Below, piece after piece: positions 10,486 to 19,274 of a stretch of DNA of 64,000 nucleotides; the stretch's first letter is position 1, and each line of letters opens with the position of its first letter. Both the position numbers and the translations under genes were made by a program. The notes beneath the pieces are model-generated. The model had not been told where the DNA came from, made no database searches, and saw only the letters and a program-made list of their open reading frames with translations. The stretch comes from Micromonospora trifolii. GTDB taxonomy: Bacteria; Actinomycetota; Actinomycetes; Mycobacteriales; Micromonosporaceae. The stretch is from NCBI RefSeq assembly GCF_022229005.1, contig NZ_JAKKFD010000077.1:1-64000 (forward strand), written 5' to 3'.

Positions 10486-11274
10486 TCAGGCCGTCCGGTT
10501 GCGGTTGTACAGGGCCTTGGCCCAGAAGAAGCAGCCCACGCTGATCACGGCGCACCAGATGACCGCGATGATCCCGTTGGCGCCGATCCCGGTGCCCAGC
10601 AGCAGGCCGCGAAGGGTCTCCATGACGGGCGTGAAGGGCTGGTAGTCCGCGAACAGCCGCACGGCGGTCGGCATGGAGTCGGTGGGGACGAACCCGCTGC
10701 CGAGGAACGGCAGGAGGATCAGCGGCATGGGCAGGTTGCTGGCCGTCTCGACACTGTCACTGACCAGACCGAGGGCGACGGACAGCCAGGTCAGCGCAAA
10801 GGTGATCATGGCGAGGACGCCGACCGCCGCGAGCCACTCGACCGCGTTGGCAGTGGGCCGGAACCCGACCAGCAGCGCCACGACGGTGACGGCCGCGAGG
10901 CTGAGCATGGTCTGGACCAGGCTGCCCAGTACGTGACCCGTCAGGACCGACGGTCGGAAGATCGACATCGTGCGGAACCGGGCGATGATCCCCTCGGTCA
11001 TGTCCATCGCGACCGAGATGGCGGTGCCCTGCGCGGCGCTGACCACTGTGATGAGCAGGATGCCGGGGGTGACGTAGTTGGCGTACTGGGAGCGGTCGCC
11101 GGACGGGCCGAGGCCGGCGCCGAGCGTGCCGCCGAAGACGTAGACGAAGAGCAGCAGGATGATGATCGGGATGCCGATGAGCAGGAACGTCATCGACGGG
11201 TACCGCCGCATGTGCAGCAGGTTGCGCCGCAGCATGGTGCTCGAGTCGCGGACGGCGAGGGAGAGGGTGCTCAT
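10486..11274 (-). CDS. ABC-2 type exporter permease, DrrB-like
   Basis: A 262-residue membrane protein with about six hydrophobic spans. The ABC-2 layout is seen: a cytoplasmic N-terminus, a first span around FLLIGIPIIILLLFVYVFGG, and the EGIIARFRTM segment (around residues 92-104) after the second span, as in daunorubicin-resistance DrrB proteins. It overlaps the ATPase stop by 4 nt. The partner ATPase lies directly upstream, so the pair would export a hydrophobic compound or lipid; the substrate is unknown. It is the last gene of the RHH-DUF4097-ATPase-permease operon. Confidence 0.88.
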   Translation of the reverse strand: MSTLSLAVRDSSTMLRRNLLHMRRYPSMTFLLIGIPIIILLLFVYVFGGTLGAGLGPSGDRSQYANYVTPGILLITVVSAAQGTAISVAMDMTEGIIARFRTMSIFRPSVLTGHVLGSLVQTMLSLAAVTVVALLVGFRPTANAVEWLAAVGVLAMITFALTWLSVALGLVSDSVETASNLPMPLILLPFLGSGFVPTDSMPTAVRLFADYQPFTPVMETLRGLLLGTGIGANGIIAVIWCAVISVGCFFWAKALYNRNRTA

Positions 11275-12248
11275 CGCGCGGGAGCCCTTTCGTGGTCGGG
11301 TCGGCTGGCCCGGGTGTCGGGCTGACCGGTGAGGGTGAGGAAGACGTCGTCGAGGTCGGGGGTGTGTACGGAGAGCGCCGCCACGCTGATCGAGGCGCTG
11401 TCGAGCTGGTCGAGCAGGGATCGCAGCGACCCGACCCCGCCGTCACTCGGCACCTGGAGGGTGAGCGCCGCGTCGTCCCGGGTGGCGGCGTCGAACGTCC
11501 GGGCCGCCAGGTCGAGCCCCTCCTGGTCGGCGAACTGCAACACGACGTGGCCACCCGGGATGAGCCGCTTGAGCTCGCGCGGCGTCCCCTCGGCGATCAG
11601 CCGGCCGTGGTCGAGGAACGCCACCCGGTCGGCGAGTTGGTCGGCCTCCTCCAGGTACTGCGTGGTGAGCAGGATGGTCACGCCCTCGGCGGCGAGTGCG
11701 CGGATGATGTGCCACATGGCCCGGCGGCTGCGCGGGTCGAGGCCGGTGGTCGGCTCGTCGAGGAAGATGACGCGGGGCTCGCCGACCAGGGTCATCGCGA
11801 GGTCGAGCCGCCGGCGCATGCCGCCGGAGTACGTCGACACCGGCTTGCCCGCCGCGTCGGTCAGGTCGAACTGGTCGAGCAGGTCGGCGATCCGCCGCCG
11901 ACCGGCGGCCTTGTCCAGGTGGCACAGGTCGGCCATGAGGGTCAGGTTCTCCCGACCGGTGAGCAGGTTGTCGACGGCGGAGAACTGGCCGGTGACGCCG
12001 ATGAGCGCGCGTACCGCGTCGGGTTCCCGGGCCAGGTCGTGGCCGAAGACGCGGGCGTTGCCGCCGTCGGCGTCGATCAGGGTGGAGAGGATCTGCACCG
12101 TGGTGGTCTTGCCGGCGCCGTTCGGACCGAGCAACGCGAAGATGGTGCCCTCGGTGATCATCAGGTCGATGCCGTCCAGCACGACCTTGTCGCCGTAGGA
12201 CTTGCGCAGATCGGTGGCGACGATCGCGGGGTTCATGGAGCTGGTCAT
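11271..12248 (-). CDS. ABC exporter ATPase, DrrA-like
   Basis: A 325-residue ATPase. Walker A is GPNGAGKTT near residue 40, the signature region is STYSGGMRRRLDLA and Walker B is VIFLDEPTTGLD. The C-terminal extension after residue 220 is typical of DrrA-like daunorubicin-resistance ATPases. The ATG at 12248 follows GAGGAG. It lies 33 nt downstream of the DUF4097 gene and overlaps the permease start. The arrangement suggests the RHH and DUF4097 proteins control or sense the exporter's function (inference). Confidence 0.92.
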   Translation of the reverse strand: MTSSMNPAIVATDLRKSYGDKVVLDGIDLMITEGTIFALLGPNGAGKTTTVQILSTLIDADGGNARVFGHDLAREPDAVRALIGVTGQFSAVDNLLTGRENLTLMADLCHLDKAAGRRRIADLLDQFDLTDAAGKPVSTYSGGMRRRLDLAMTLVGEPRVIFLDEPTTGLDPRSRRAMWHIIRALAAEGVTILLTTQYLEEADQLADRVAFLDHGRLIAEGTPRELKRLIPGGHVVLQFADQEGLDLAARTFDAATRDDAALTLQVPSDGGVGSLRSLLDQLDSASISVAALSVHTPDLDDVFLTLTGQPDTRASRPDHERAPAR

Positions 12249-12281
12249 GGTCTCCTCATTTGTGGTCGGCGGGGCGGTGGG

Positions 12282-13124
12282 TCAGGCGCGGCGGATCATG
12301 ATGTCGCCGTAGGAGGTGTTCGCCCGGACCTCGACCGTCTCGTCGGTCTGCGCCGGGCTGTCGGTCGACTCCAGCGCGTTGTGCACGCGGCCGTGCCTGG
12401 AACTGACGTCGAGCCAGGCGGCTGTCCCGCGACGGATGCCGACCTCGATCGCGCCGAAGGAGGTCTGGACGTCGACCGCGCCGCGGGTGACCTCACCCAA
12501 CCGGAGGTTGCCGTAGGCGGTGCGCGCCGTCACCGAGGCCTGCGACGCGTCCACTGTGATGTCGCCGTAGGCCGTGTTGATCCGGACGTCGCCAGCGCTG
12601 CGGCCGATCCAGCAGTCGCCGGACGAGTTCTTGATCTCGGCGGTGCCGTCGACAGCGCCGATGCGCACCTTGCCGGACGAGGCCTTCACCCGGGCGGAGC
12701 CCAGCACACGCTCCACAGCGACCTCGCCGTGACTACTATCGATCTCCAACGGCCCGGTCTCGTCGAGTCGGATGCCGCTGCCGGTCTTGATCCGGCACTC
12801 GCCGAGCCGGCCCTCGCAGCGGAACGCCGCCCACGCCGCCTCGGCGTACACCCGTGACCCGGTCGGCACCTCGATCTGGACGTCGACCGAGGGCCCGGAG
12901 CCGAACCCGTAGCGGCGCCAGGTCTTCGGCACCCGGATCACCAGTCGCCCGGCGGCGAACTCGACGGTGCTCTGTTCGGCGGCGCTCACGTCGGCCTTGC
13001 TCGACGGGTCGCGGGGCCGCACCGTCACCACCGTGTCGGTGCGGTCGCTCGCGGCGATCCAGGCGTCGCCGATCGGCAGCTCGATCTGGACGGTGATCGG
13101 TTCCGGCGTTTCGAAAACAGGCAT
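12282..13124 (-). CDS. DUF4097 family beta-helix protein
   Basis: A 280-residue protein without a signal peptide. From about residue 110 it consists of repeated short strands (IKTGSGIRL, EIDSSHGEV, VKASSGKVRI, IKNSSGDCWI, INTAYGDITV, ARTAYGNLRL, VQTSFGAIEV), a DUF4097/DUF4098-type beta-helix. The start at 13124 follows GGGAG by 6 nt. The family often sits with PspC-, RHH- or ABC-2-type genes, and its biochemical role is not established. Here it is between a ribbon-helix-helix protein and a DrrAB-like exporter, all on one strand. Confidence 0.85.
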   Translation of the reverse strand: MPVFETPEPITVQIELPIGDAWIAASDRTDTVVTVRPRDPSSKADVSAAEQSTVEFAAGRLVIRVPKTWRRYGFGSGPSVDVQIEVPTGSRVYAEAAWAAFRCEGRLGECRIKTGSGIRLDETGPLEIDSSHGEVAVERVLGSARVKASSGKVRIGAVDGTAEIKNSSGDCWIGRSAGDVRINTAYGDITVDASQASVTARTAYGNLRLGEVTRGAVDVQTSFGAIEVGIRRGTAAWLDVSSRHGRVHNALESTDSPAQTDETVEVRANTSYGDIMIRRA

Positions 13125-13194
13125 GGTGGTCTCCCGAAATGTGGTCGGCGAAGGTCGCCGCTGGTCAGCGGCGTGGTGGAAGGGGTACGGGAAG

Positions 13195-13719
13195 TTAGCG
13201 GGCCCAGCCGGTGAAGTGCTGGCCGGAGCGCGGCTCCGGCCTGCGGGGTGGACGACGTTCCGTATCGCCCGCCCCGATGGCACTGGCGACGGCGCGCACC
13301 AGCCAGGCGTTGACCGAGAGCCCGGCGCGGCCGGCGGCGTCCTCGACGCTGGCCTTCAGGTGGTCGGGGAGCCGCAGGTTGATCCGCGAGGTGCCGCCCT
13401 CGTCACCGTCGGGCGCGGACACCGGCACCGACAGCGGCGGCGGCCCGCTGGGCTCACTCGCCACCTCGACCGGCAGGCTGGCCGGCGTCACCACGAAGTC
13501 GGGCTCACGCCCGCGCAACCGAACGTGCACCGAACCCGGTGCGAGGTCGCGGGTGATCTCGTCGGCCGCGTCCGACAACGCTTCGAGCAGAGTGAGACGG
13601 GTGGCCGCCTCCAGCTGCGCGAAGAGTCGTTCGGCCAGCGCCCGGGCCTCCGGGTCCACGCCCTCCGCGGCCACGGCGAACTCGTTACGCAGGTTCTCGA
13701 CGTATGACCTCAGCTCCAT
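13195..13719 (-). CDS. Ribbon-helix-helix (HicB/Arc-like) regulator
   Basis: A 174-residue protein with a helical N-terminal half and a C-terminal ribbon-helix-helix unit, INLRLPDHLKASVEDAAGRA followed by GLSVNAWLVRAVASA (residues about 116-155). This is the DNA-binding fold of CopG/Arc and HicB antitoxins, but no toxin gene is adjacent. The ATG at 13719 lacks a clear Shine-Dalgarno sequence, and tandem repeats overlap it, which suits autoregulation. It is first in the operon with DUF4097 and DrrAB-like genes, and is best read as their transcriptional regulator. Confidence 0.75.
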   Translation of the reverse strand: MELRSYVENLRNEFAVAAEGVDPEARALAERLFAQLEAATRLTLLEALSDAADEITRDLAPGSVHVRLRGREPDFVVTPASLPVEVASEPSGPPPLSVPVSAPDGDEGGTSRINLRLPDHLKASVEDAAGRAGLSVNAWLVRAVASAIGAGDTERRPPRRPEPRSGQHFTGWAR

Positions 13720-13737
13720 GGCACCATCATGGCACCA
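13718..13737. promoter_or_regulatory. Candidate RHH operator overlapping the start codon
   Basis: ATGGCACCA occurs twice in direct repeat (13718-13726 and 13729-13737, 11-bp period). The first copy overlaps the start codon of the RHH gene. An 11-bp period, one helical turn, fits side-by-side binding of ribbon-helix-helix dimers. Confidence 0.45.
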
Positions 13738-13811
13738 CTTTGGCTCAGAGTGCAACAGCCATGGCTCAAGAAGATGCCGTCGGGTGGCTCACGCCGAGGG
13801 TCAGTTGGCTC

Positions 13812-14960
13812 TCAGACCTCGCCGAAACCCCTTCGGACCAGGTGATTCGCGTCCTCCTGACTCAGCCCGGAGGCGACCAGGAGGTCACTGACTGTCGTCC
13901 GGACCTGTGCCACCACCACCGCACCGGAGAAGCCGACGCCATCCCGATAGGCGTGCCCGGCCGTCCGAACCGCCCGTAGCGCCTGCTCCCGGGCCCGGTT
14001 CGGCTCGGCGCCGGCGGCGAACTGCCGCTTCAGCAGACGGACCGCCCCGGCGAGGTCGGCCACCGCCGTCGGCAACGACTCCGGCACCGGTTCGCCGTCC
14101 TCGATGAGCGTCACCGATCGTCGGATCAGGGTGCCGCTGTTGCGCATCGCCCGGTCGATCGGCTCGGCCGCCTGCGCGTAGCGGCCCACCGGCCCGTGCC
14201 GTTGATGCCAGTACACCGGTGACAGGGTGCTCGCCTCCCGGGCACCCTGGGTCGCCTCGACGAACGCCTTCAAGCGGCCCGCGCTCTGCCGCAGCTCACC
14301 TCGGGCGGTACGGGCCCGAGCGGCATCGCGCTCGGTCAGTGCCTCGGCGGTGGCGTCGAGCTGGGACGCGAGGAGATCCAACGCCGGCCGCGCGGCCCGG
14401 TTGAGCACCCGCAGCGGGTTCAGCGGCAGCAACACGGCGGTGACCAACAGCGCCACCCCTCCCCCGACGAGCGCGTCCACGAACCGGGGGATCTCCAGAT
14501 CCCGGACCGCCGGGCTGAGCGTGGCGATGAGCACCGCCGTCGCCCCGGCCTGGATCACCACCGCCGCGCTACCCGCGAGGAAGAGGGCGACGACGATCGC
14601 CAGCACGACGATCAGGGCGAGCTGCCACCACCCGGTGCCGATCACCAGGAGGAGCAGGTCGCCGATCAGCACCCCGACGGTGACACCGATGATCAGCTCG
14701 ACGGTGCGACGCAACCGCTGGCCGACGGACGCGGCGAGCGTCGAGACCGCGGAGATCGGCGCGAAGACCGGCTGCGACACCTGCAGCAGCGAATGCGCCA
14801 CCAGCCAGGACAGCGCCGCGGCCAGGCCGGCCTGGAGGGCCAGGCCGCCGATGGTTCGTACCCGACGCACCCGCTCGCGCAACGCGGCCACCACGCGGTC
14901 CCACCACCGGGCGACGGTCGACGGGCCCGCGTCCGCTCCGCGCCGACCGGCAGCGACCAT
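13812..14960 (-). CDS. FUSC family (aromatic acid exporter-like) membrane protein
   Basis: A 382-residue protein whose N-terminal part (about residues 38-185) has six hydrophobic spans with the motif VFAPISAVSTLAASVGQRLRRTVE, as in FUSC/ArAE proteins. The remaining half is a soluble helical region rich in Ala and Arg. Family members export small aromatic acids or fusaric acid; single-domain versions are common in actinomycetes with unknown cargo. It lies downstream of a small reading frame (14988-15161) on the same strand with a gap of 27 nt. Confidence 0.8.
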   Translation of the reverse strand: MVAAGRRGADAGPSTVARWWDRVVAALRERVRRVRTIGGLALQAGLAAALSWLVAHSLLQVSQPVFAPISAVSTLAASVGQRLRRTVELIIGVTVGVLIGDLLLLVIGTGWWQLALIVVLAIVVALFLAGSAAVVIQAGATAVLIATLSPAVRDLEIPRFVDALVGGGVALLVTAVLLPLNPLRVLNRAARPALDLLASQLDATAEALTERDAARARTARGELRQSAGRLKAFVEATQGAREASTLSPVYWHQRHGPVGRYAQAAEPIDRAMRNSGTLIRRSVTLIEDGEPVPESLPTAVADLAGAVRLLKRQFAAGAEPNRAREQALRAVRTAGHAYRDGVGFSGAVVVAQVRTTVSDLLVASGLSQEDANHLVRRGFGEV

Positions 14961-14987
14961 GGCGGCACCTACCCCGCCACGACCGGC

Positions 14988-15161
14988 TCAATCCTCGCCG
15001 GCACAGCCCGGCCGTCCCCAGCGCGAGGCGAGCGCCTTCTCGGCGTACGCCCGGAGCCGCTCGGCCGTGGCCGGGTCCAGCGCGTGGGCGAAGACCGCGC
15101 GGACCGACGTACCCGAAGCGGCGGTGACCGCCGGTCCGACCCTGCCTGAGGGGTAGCGCAC
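14988..15161 (-). CDS. Small hypothetical protein upstream of the FUSC gene
   Basis: A 57-residue frame from a GTG at 15161, ending GRPGCAGED. Third codon positions are almost all G or C, as in real genes here. It contains a helical stretch, VRAVFAHALDPATAERLRAYAEKALA. No good Shine-Dalgarno sequence precedes the GTG, and the open frame continues upstream with coding-like composition (ending PEPDPLNLDRQ), so the true start may be further 5'. I do not recognise the family. It is 27 nt before the FUSC gene and possibly co-transcribed. Confidence 0.4.
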   Translation of the reverse strand: MRYPSGRVGPAVTAASGTSVRAVFAHALDPATAERLRAYAEKALASRWGRPGCAGED

Positions 15162-15287
15162 CTGCCGGTCGAGATTGAGCGGGTCCGGTTCGGGTAGAAC
15201 CGCTCGGCCGTCACCGCGGTCGGCGCCCCGGCACGTGCCGTCGAGGTCTGGGGCGCGGGACAGACGGCGGGACGCCTCGGGGGGACG

Positions 15288-17534
15288 TTGGATGGACCAG
15301 AGCGGTTGAGCGGGCCGGACAGCTCCGGAAACGTCGTGGAGCTACGGGTGCACGGAGTCTCCGGCGCAAGTGCCGCACAGGTGCTGAACCTGCAACAGAT
15401 CGGGCAGGTCGCCGGCGACCGCAGTGGGGGGTTCTACCGGGTGCGCCACCGGTCGGAAAGCACTGGCGCGCACGGGGTGACGCTTGAGGCGTACCGCTGG
15501 GGTGACCTGCCCTCCGGGACCGTGGCCCGCACCCTGGCGCTGGTCTTCCTGCTGCCCTTCATGCTTGTCAACGTCGCGATCTGGATGCGCCCGGCGAACC
15601 CCGGCGCCGAGGCGGTGGTCAAGTCCCTCTGCCGGCTGCTGGCACTCACGCTCACCGTGCTGTACGTGCTCGCCGTCGCCGGCGTCGCACTGGACCTCGT
15701 CGGCTGGAAATGTCTGGCGTCGCCCGACTGCCTGTCCGGACGCAGTTGGTTGTCCTGGTTGGGCGGACGGCCGGTCGGACTGCGGCTGGCGGTGCTCGCG
15801 CTGGTCCCGGCCGCCGCGATCGGCCTGATCTGGCGGGTCAGCTGCCGTCCGGGGCGGACCTTCGAGGCGTTTCGGGCACCCGATCAGGGCAGCTCCGTGT
15901 CTCGGCTCGGCACCGTCGGCCAGTGGGACGCCGAACCACTGGTGGGCCGGTTGCGGGCCATCCACGTCGCCGCGGCCTTCGCGACGCTGGACCTCGTCCT
16001 GCTGCTGGCCCAGGGCGCCAGTGACGCCTCGGCGGCCACAATCGTGCTGACGGCGATCACGGGGGTGATCCTGGCGGGCTGCGTGGGGCTGCTCTGCACA
16101 CCGCCGCTGATGGACCGGGCCGCCGGCGACCAACGGCTCGACCGGGTCACCCGCACCCTCCGGACCGCTGCCATCGTCCTGACCGTGGTCGTCGTGGCGC
16201 ACGTGCCGACCAGCTCGCAGCCGTGGCCGCAGGGGCATGGGCTCCCCGGCTACGACCCGACACTGGCCGGTCTGTTCCTGGCTCAGACGACGCTGATGGC
16301 CGCCCTGGGCGTGGTGCTGCTGTGGCACCGGCGCCGGGAGCACGACGCCACCCCGCTGTTCGGGCTGGGCGCTCTCGTTGTCGCCGCCGCCGGGATCAGC
16401 ATGGCGGTGGCATACTCCGCCGAACTGGTCTACCGGGTGGCGGACTTCCTGGACCGCGACGTGCCGACCGGGGAGGGCATCGCCAACGGCCCGCCTCGCG
16501 CCTACACCTGGGCGATCTTCGGCTTCTTCCGCGCGGTGCTGGTCACCGCGATGGTCGCCGTCCTCGTCATCCTGATCTCCCGCCGGAGTCGACGCCGGGC
16601 CGCAGCGGCGATAGTGGCGCGCGATTTCCCGGACCCGCCGGCCGAGGCAGCGCCCCGACTGCGGCAGGTCCGAGACGCGATAGCCAGGGCTCGCTTCACC
16701 GAGAAACTGGTGCCGTTGGCAGTGGTCTACGGCTGCCTCGCCGGACTCGGCACGGCCACCACCACCATCGGCCTGCTCGGGCAGGTCCCGAGCGACGTCA
16801 TCGAGCGGAACATCGGACTGCCTGCGGGCGCGATCACCTTCGCCATCGCGTTCGGCAGCTGGGTGATCGCGGCGATCATCCTCGGCCTGATCATCGGCGG
16901 CATCTTCGCGTACCGGACCGAGCCGTACCGCCGGCACATCGGTGTCCTCTGGGACCTTGGCACGTTCTGGCCCCGGGCCGCCCACCCGTTCGCACCGCCC
17001 TGCTACGCCGAGCGGGCCGTGCCGGAGCTGGTCCGCCGGATCACCTACCTCGTCGAGCGCGGCGACGCGGTGCTGCTCACCGGGCACAGCCACGGCTCGG
17101 TTCTGCTCGCCGCCACTGTGCTCCAACTGCCCCCGCAGGTCGGCGACCGGGTCGCCCTGCTCACCCACGGGTCACCGCTGCGCCGCCTCTACGCACGACT
17201 CTTCCCCGCCTACGTCGACGAAGCGACACTGCACGAGATCGGCCGGCGGGTGGGTTGGCGCTGGGTGAACCTGTGGCGCGACACCGACCCCATAGGTGGC
17301 TGGATCTTCTCGCCGCATCCCGCACCCGCGCCGGCCACCACCGGTGACCCGGCCGCCGCTGTGGATCGTCGACTGCGTGACCCCTGTGACGTGGTGACAC
17401 CCCCCGGGGACAGCGTCGCCCCACCCATCCACGGGCACTGGCCGGGCGAGTCGGACGAGCCGTTCACCGAGGCGGTACAGGAGTTGGTGCAGCGCCTCGG
17501 TGGGCGGGCCGGCCCGCCCGGGACGTCGAGGTAG
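15288..17534 (+). CDS. Large membrane protein with alpha/beta-hydrolase-like ends
   Basis: A 748-residue protein. The N-terminal segment VVELRVHGVSGASAA resembles the opening strand of an alpha/beta hydrolase with its oxyanion HG. About ten hydrophobic spans follow between residues 75 and 545. A cytoplasmic C-terminal domain contains LLTGHSHGSVLLAA (residues about 600-613), a GxSxG-type nucleophile elbow. The hydrolase fold therefore seems split by a membrane insertion. Such proteins occur in actinomycetes with unknown role. The TTG start at 15288 follows GGGGG; later starts (TTG 15306, GTG near 15336) are possible. Confidence 0.75.
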   Translation: MDGPERLSGPDSSGNVVELRVHGVSGASAAQVLNLQQIGQVAGDRSGGFYRVRHRSESTGAHGVTLEAYRWGDLPSGTVARTLALVFLLPFMLVNVAIWMRPANPGAEAVVKSLCRLLALTLTVLYVLAVAGVALDLVGWKCLASPDCLSGRSWLSWLGGRPVGLRLAVLALVPAAAIGLIWRVSCRPGRTFEAFRAPDQGSSVSRLGTVGQWDAEPLVGRLRAIHVAAAFATLDLVLLLAQGASDASAATIVLTAITGVILAGCVGLLCTPPLMDRAAGDQRLDRVTRTLRTAAIVLTVVVVAHVPTSSQPWPQGHGLPGYDPTLAGLFLAQTTLMAALGVVLLWHRRREHDATPLFGLGALVVAAAGISMAVAYSAELVYRVADFLDRDVPTGEGIANGPPRAYTWAIFGFFRAVLVTAMVAVLVILISRRSRRRAAAAIVARDFPDPPAEAAPRLRQVRDAIARARFTEKLVPLAVVYGCLAGLGTATTTIGLLGQVPSDVIERNIGLPAGAITFAIAFGSWVIAAIILGLIIGGIFAYRTEPYRRHIGVLWDLGTFWPRAAHPFAPPCYAERAVPELVRRITYLVERGDAVLLTGHSHGSVLLAATVLQLPPQVGDRVALLTHGSPLRRLYARLFPAYVDEATLHEIGRRVGWRWVNLWRDTDPIGGWIFSPHPAPAPATTGDPAAAVDRRLRDPCDVVTPPGDSVAPPIHGHWPGESDEPFTEAVQELVQRLGGRAGPPGTSR

Positions 17535-17543
17535 CGGTCCGGC

Positions 17544-18299
17544 TCAGTGTCCCCGGCCCGCCCGGGTACGCCAGTCCTCCAGGCCGGTGCCGGCGAGGCG
17601 GGCACCGTCGGCCGGGACGAGGGAGCGTTCGCCCAGCTTGGCACCGAAGTACCGGGCGTCGGGGTCGGCCACCACCGAACGACGGTCCTGTTGGTCGGCG
17701 AGGAGGGTTCGGCCCAGTTCGTCGAGGCGGAACTGCTCCGGGCCGGCGACCTCGACGACGGAGTTCGTCGGCGCGCCGAGCGCGACCTCGGCCACCGCGG
17801 CCGCGACGTCGTCCGCGGCCATCGGCTGAATGAGCACCGGCGCGAGGTGCACGGTGTCGCCGTCCGTGGCGGTGTCGATGATGCCCTGGAGGAACTCGAA
17901 GAACTGGGTGGCGTGCACCACCGAGTACGCGAGTCCGGACGCGACGATGAGCTTCTCCTGGGCGACCTTCGCGCGCATGTACCCGCTGTCCGGGATCCGG
18001 TCGCACCCCACGATGGAGAGCGCCACGTAGTGGTTCACCCCGGCGTCCGACGCGGTGGCGAGGAGGGTCCGGGTCGAGGTCTCGAAGAACTCCAGTACGG
18101 CGGCGTCCTCGAACGACGGCGAGTTCGACACGTCGACGACGACCTCGGCGTCGGTGAGCGCACCGGCCACTCCCTCGCCGGTCAGGGTGTTCACGCCGGT
18201 CTTCGGCGAGGCCGGCACCGCCTCGTGGCCCTGGGCACCGAGGCGGTCCACGAGCTTGGAGCCGACGAGGCCGCTGCCCCCGATGACGACGATCTTCAT
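17544..18299 (-). CDS. Atypical short-chain dehydrogenase, NmrA/NAD(P)-binding family
   Basis: A 251-residue Rossmann protein opening MKIVVIGGSGLVGSKLV, an NAD(P)-binding glycine motif of the atypical SDR (NmrA-like) type. VVVDVSNSPSF and HYVALSIVG follow at the expected spacing, and a MRAKVAQEKLI segment stands in place of the YxxxK catalytic motif. Such proteins act as oxidoreductases or redox-sensing regulators; the substrate is unknown. The ATG at 18299 is chosen for its match to the first beta strand. It is divergent from the methyltransferase at 18419, sharing a 119-bp intergenic promoter region. Confidence 0.85.
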   Translation of the reverse strand: MKIVVIGGSGLVGSKLVDRLGAQGHEAVPASPKTGVNTLTGEGVAGALTDAEVVVDVSNSPSFEDAAVLEFFETSTRTLLATASDAGVNHYVALSIVGCDRIPDSGYMRAKVAQEKLIVASGLAYSVVHATQFFEFLQGIIDTATDGDTVHLAPVLIQPMAADDVAAAVAEVALGAPTNSVVEVAGPEQFRLDELGRTLLADQQDRRSVVADPDARYFGAKLGERSLVPADGARLAGTGLEDWRTRAGRGH

Positions 18300-18418
18300 G
18301 GCCGAACCACGTCCTGTCTGCACTGGGTTGAATCGTGCTGCCAACCAGTAAGACGGAAAGCGTGCGCGGATGCAGGACAATCGCCGGAGAACAGTTCGAC
18401 GGAGATCAGGAGGTCGAC

Positions 18419-19072
18419 GTGGCCACGGTGTCCCACCCGGTGTTCGCTCGGGTTTACGAGCGACTCAGCGTCGCCATGGACCGCGCCGGCACGGCGGCGT
18501 TCCGACGGGACCTGGTCGCCGGCCTGTCCGGCCGGGTGATCGAGATCGGTGCGGGCAACGGGCGAATGTTCGCCCACTACCCGGCGGGGGTGACCCAGGT
18601 CCTCGCGGTCGAGCCGGAGCGGCGTCTGCGTGCCGCTGCCGAGCGCGCCGCGTCGACCGCGCCGGTTCCGGTCACTGTCGTCGACGGTCTGGCCGAGGCG
18701 CTGCCCGCCGGGGACGGCGAGTTCGACGCGGTGGTGGTCGCGTTGGTGTTGTGCACAGTGCCCGATCAGGCGAGCGCGTTGGCCGAGATCAGCCGGGTGC
18801 TGCGACCCGGGGGGCAGGTGCGGTTCTTCGAACACGTGGCCGCCGAGGAGGCCAGCGGCCTGCACCGCGCCCAACGACTCGTCGACGCCACACTGTGGCC
18901 GAAGCTGTTCGCCGGTTGCCACACCAACCGCGACACCGTCGCCGCCATCGGCGCGGCCGGCTTCGAGGTGGAGGAGCTGCGCCGGTTCCGTTTCCCGGCC
19001 ACCAGCAACAGTCCCTCCTCCCCCTGCGTCCTCGGCCGCTCGATCAAGCCGGTTCCGACGGTGCAGCGGTAG
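18419..19072 (+). CDS. Class I SAM-dependent methyltransferase
   Basis: A 217-residue Methyltransf_11/UbiE-like protein. Motif I is VIEIGAGNGRMFAHY (residues about 39-53), the acidic loop that binds SAM is VLAVEPE, and motif post-II is EFDAVVVALVLCTVPD. The GTG start is chosen because AGGAGG lies 5 nt upstream. The acceptor cannot be told from sequence; relatives methylate lipids, quinones or natural products. The gene is divergent to the SDR at 18299, and no partner suggests a pathway. Confidence 0.88.
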   Translation: MATVSHPVFARVYERLSVAMDRAGTAAFRRDLVAGLSGRVIEIGAGNGRMFAHYPAGVTQVLAVEPERRLRAAAERAASTAPVPVTVVDGLAEALPAGDGEFDAVVVALVLCTVPDQASALAEISRVLRPGGQVRFFEHVAAEEASGLHRAQRLVDATLWPKLFAGCHTNRDTVAAIGAAGFEVEELRRFRFPATSNSPSSPCVLGRSIKPVPTVQR

Positions 19073-19274
19073 GCCGAGGTTCGAGCGGCGAACGCGAAAG
19101 CGAAGGTCGCTCCAGTTCAGACAGATGCACCTTACTCATTGTCCCAATTTGCCCTCATTTGAACACCTGACGTGATGTGGTGGTCAGCGCGCTTATCGGC
19201 GCCATACAGGCCGTATCACGCAGGGCGCCACTCGCTGGCCGTCTCCTGCGAGTAGTACCCACGGAGGGTGTTCT

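Noticed and set aside
9714-10544. Several frames of 75-154 codons between araB and the ABC-2 operon
   Set aside because: None has a ribosome site, family match or consistent codon bias, and they span operators, the tandem repeat and a terminator.
13195-13719. Toxin-antitoxin module
   Set aside because: The RHH protein looks like a HicB-type antitoxin, but no HicA or other toxin gene is adjacent; operon context favours a regulator.
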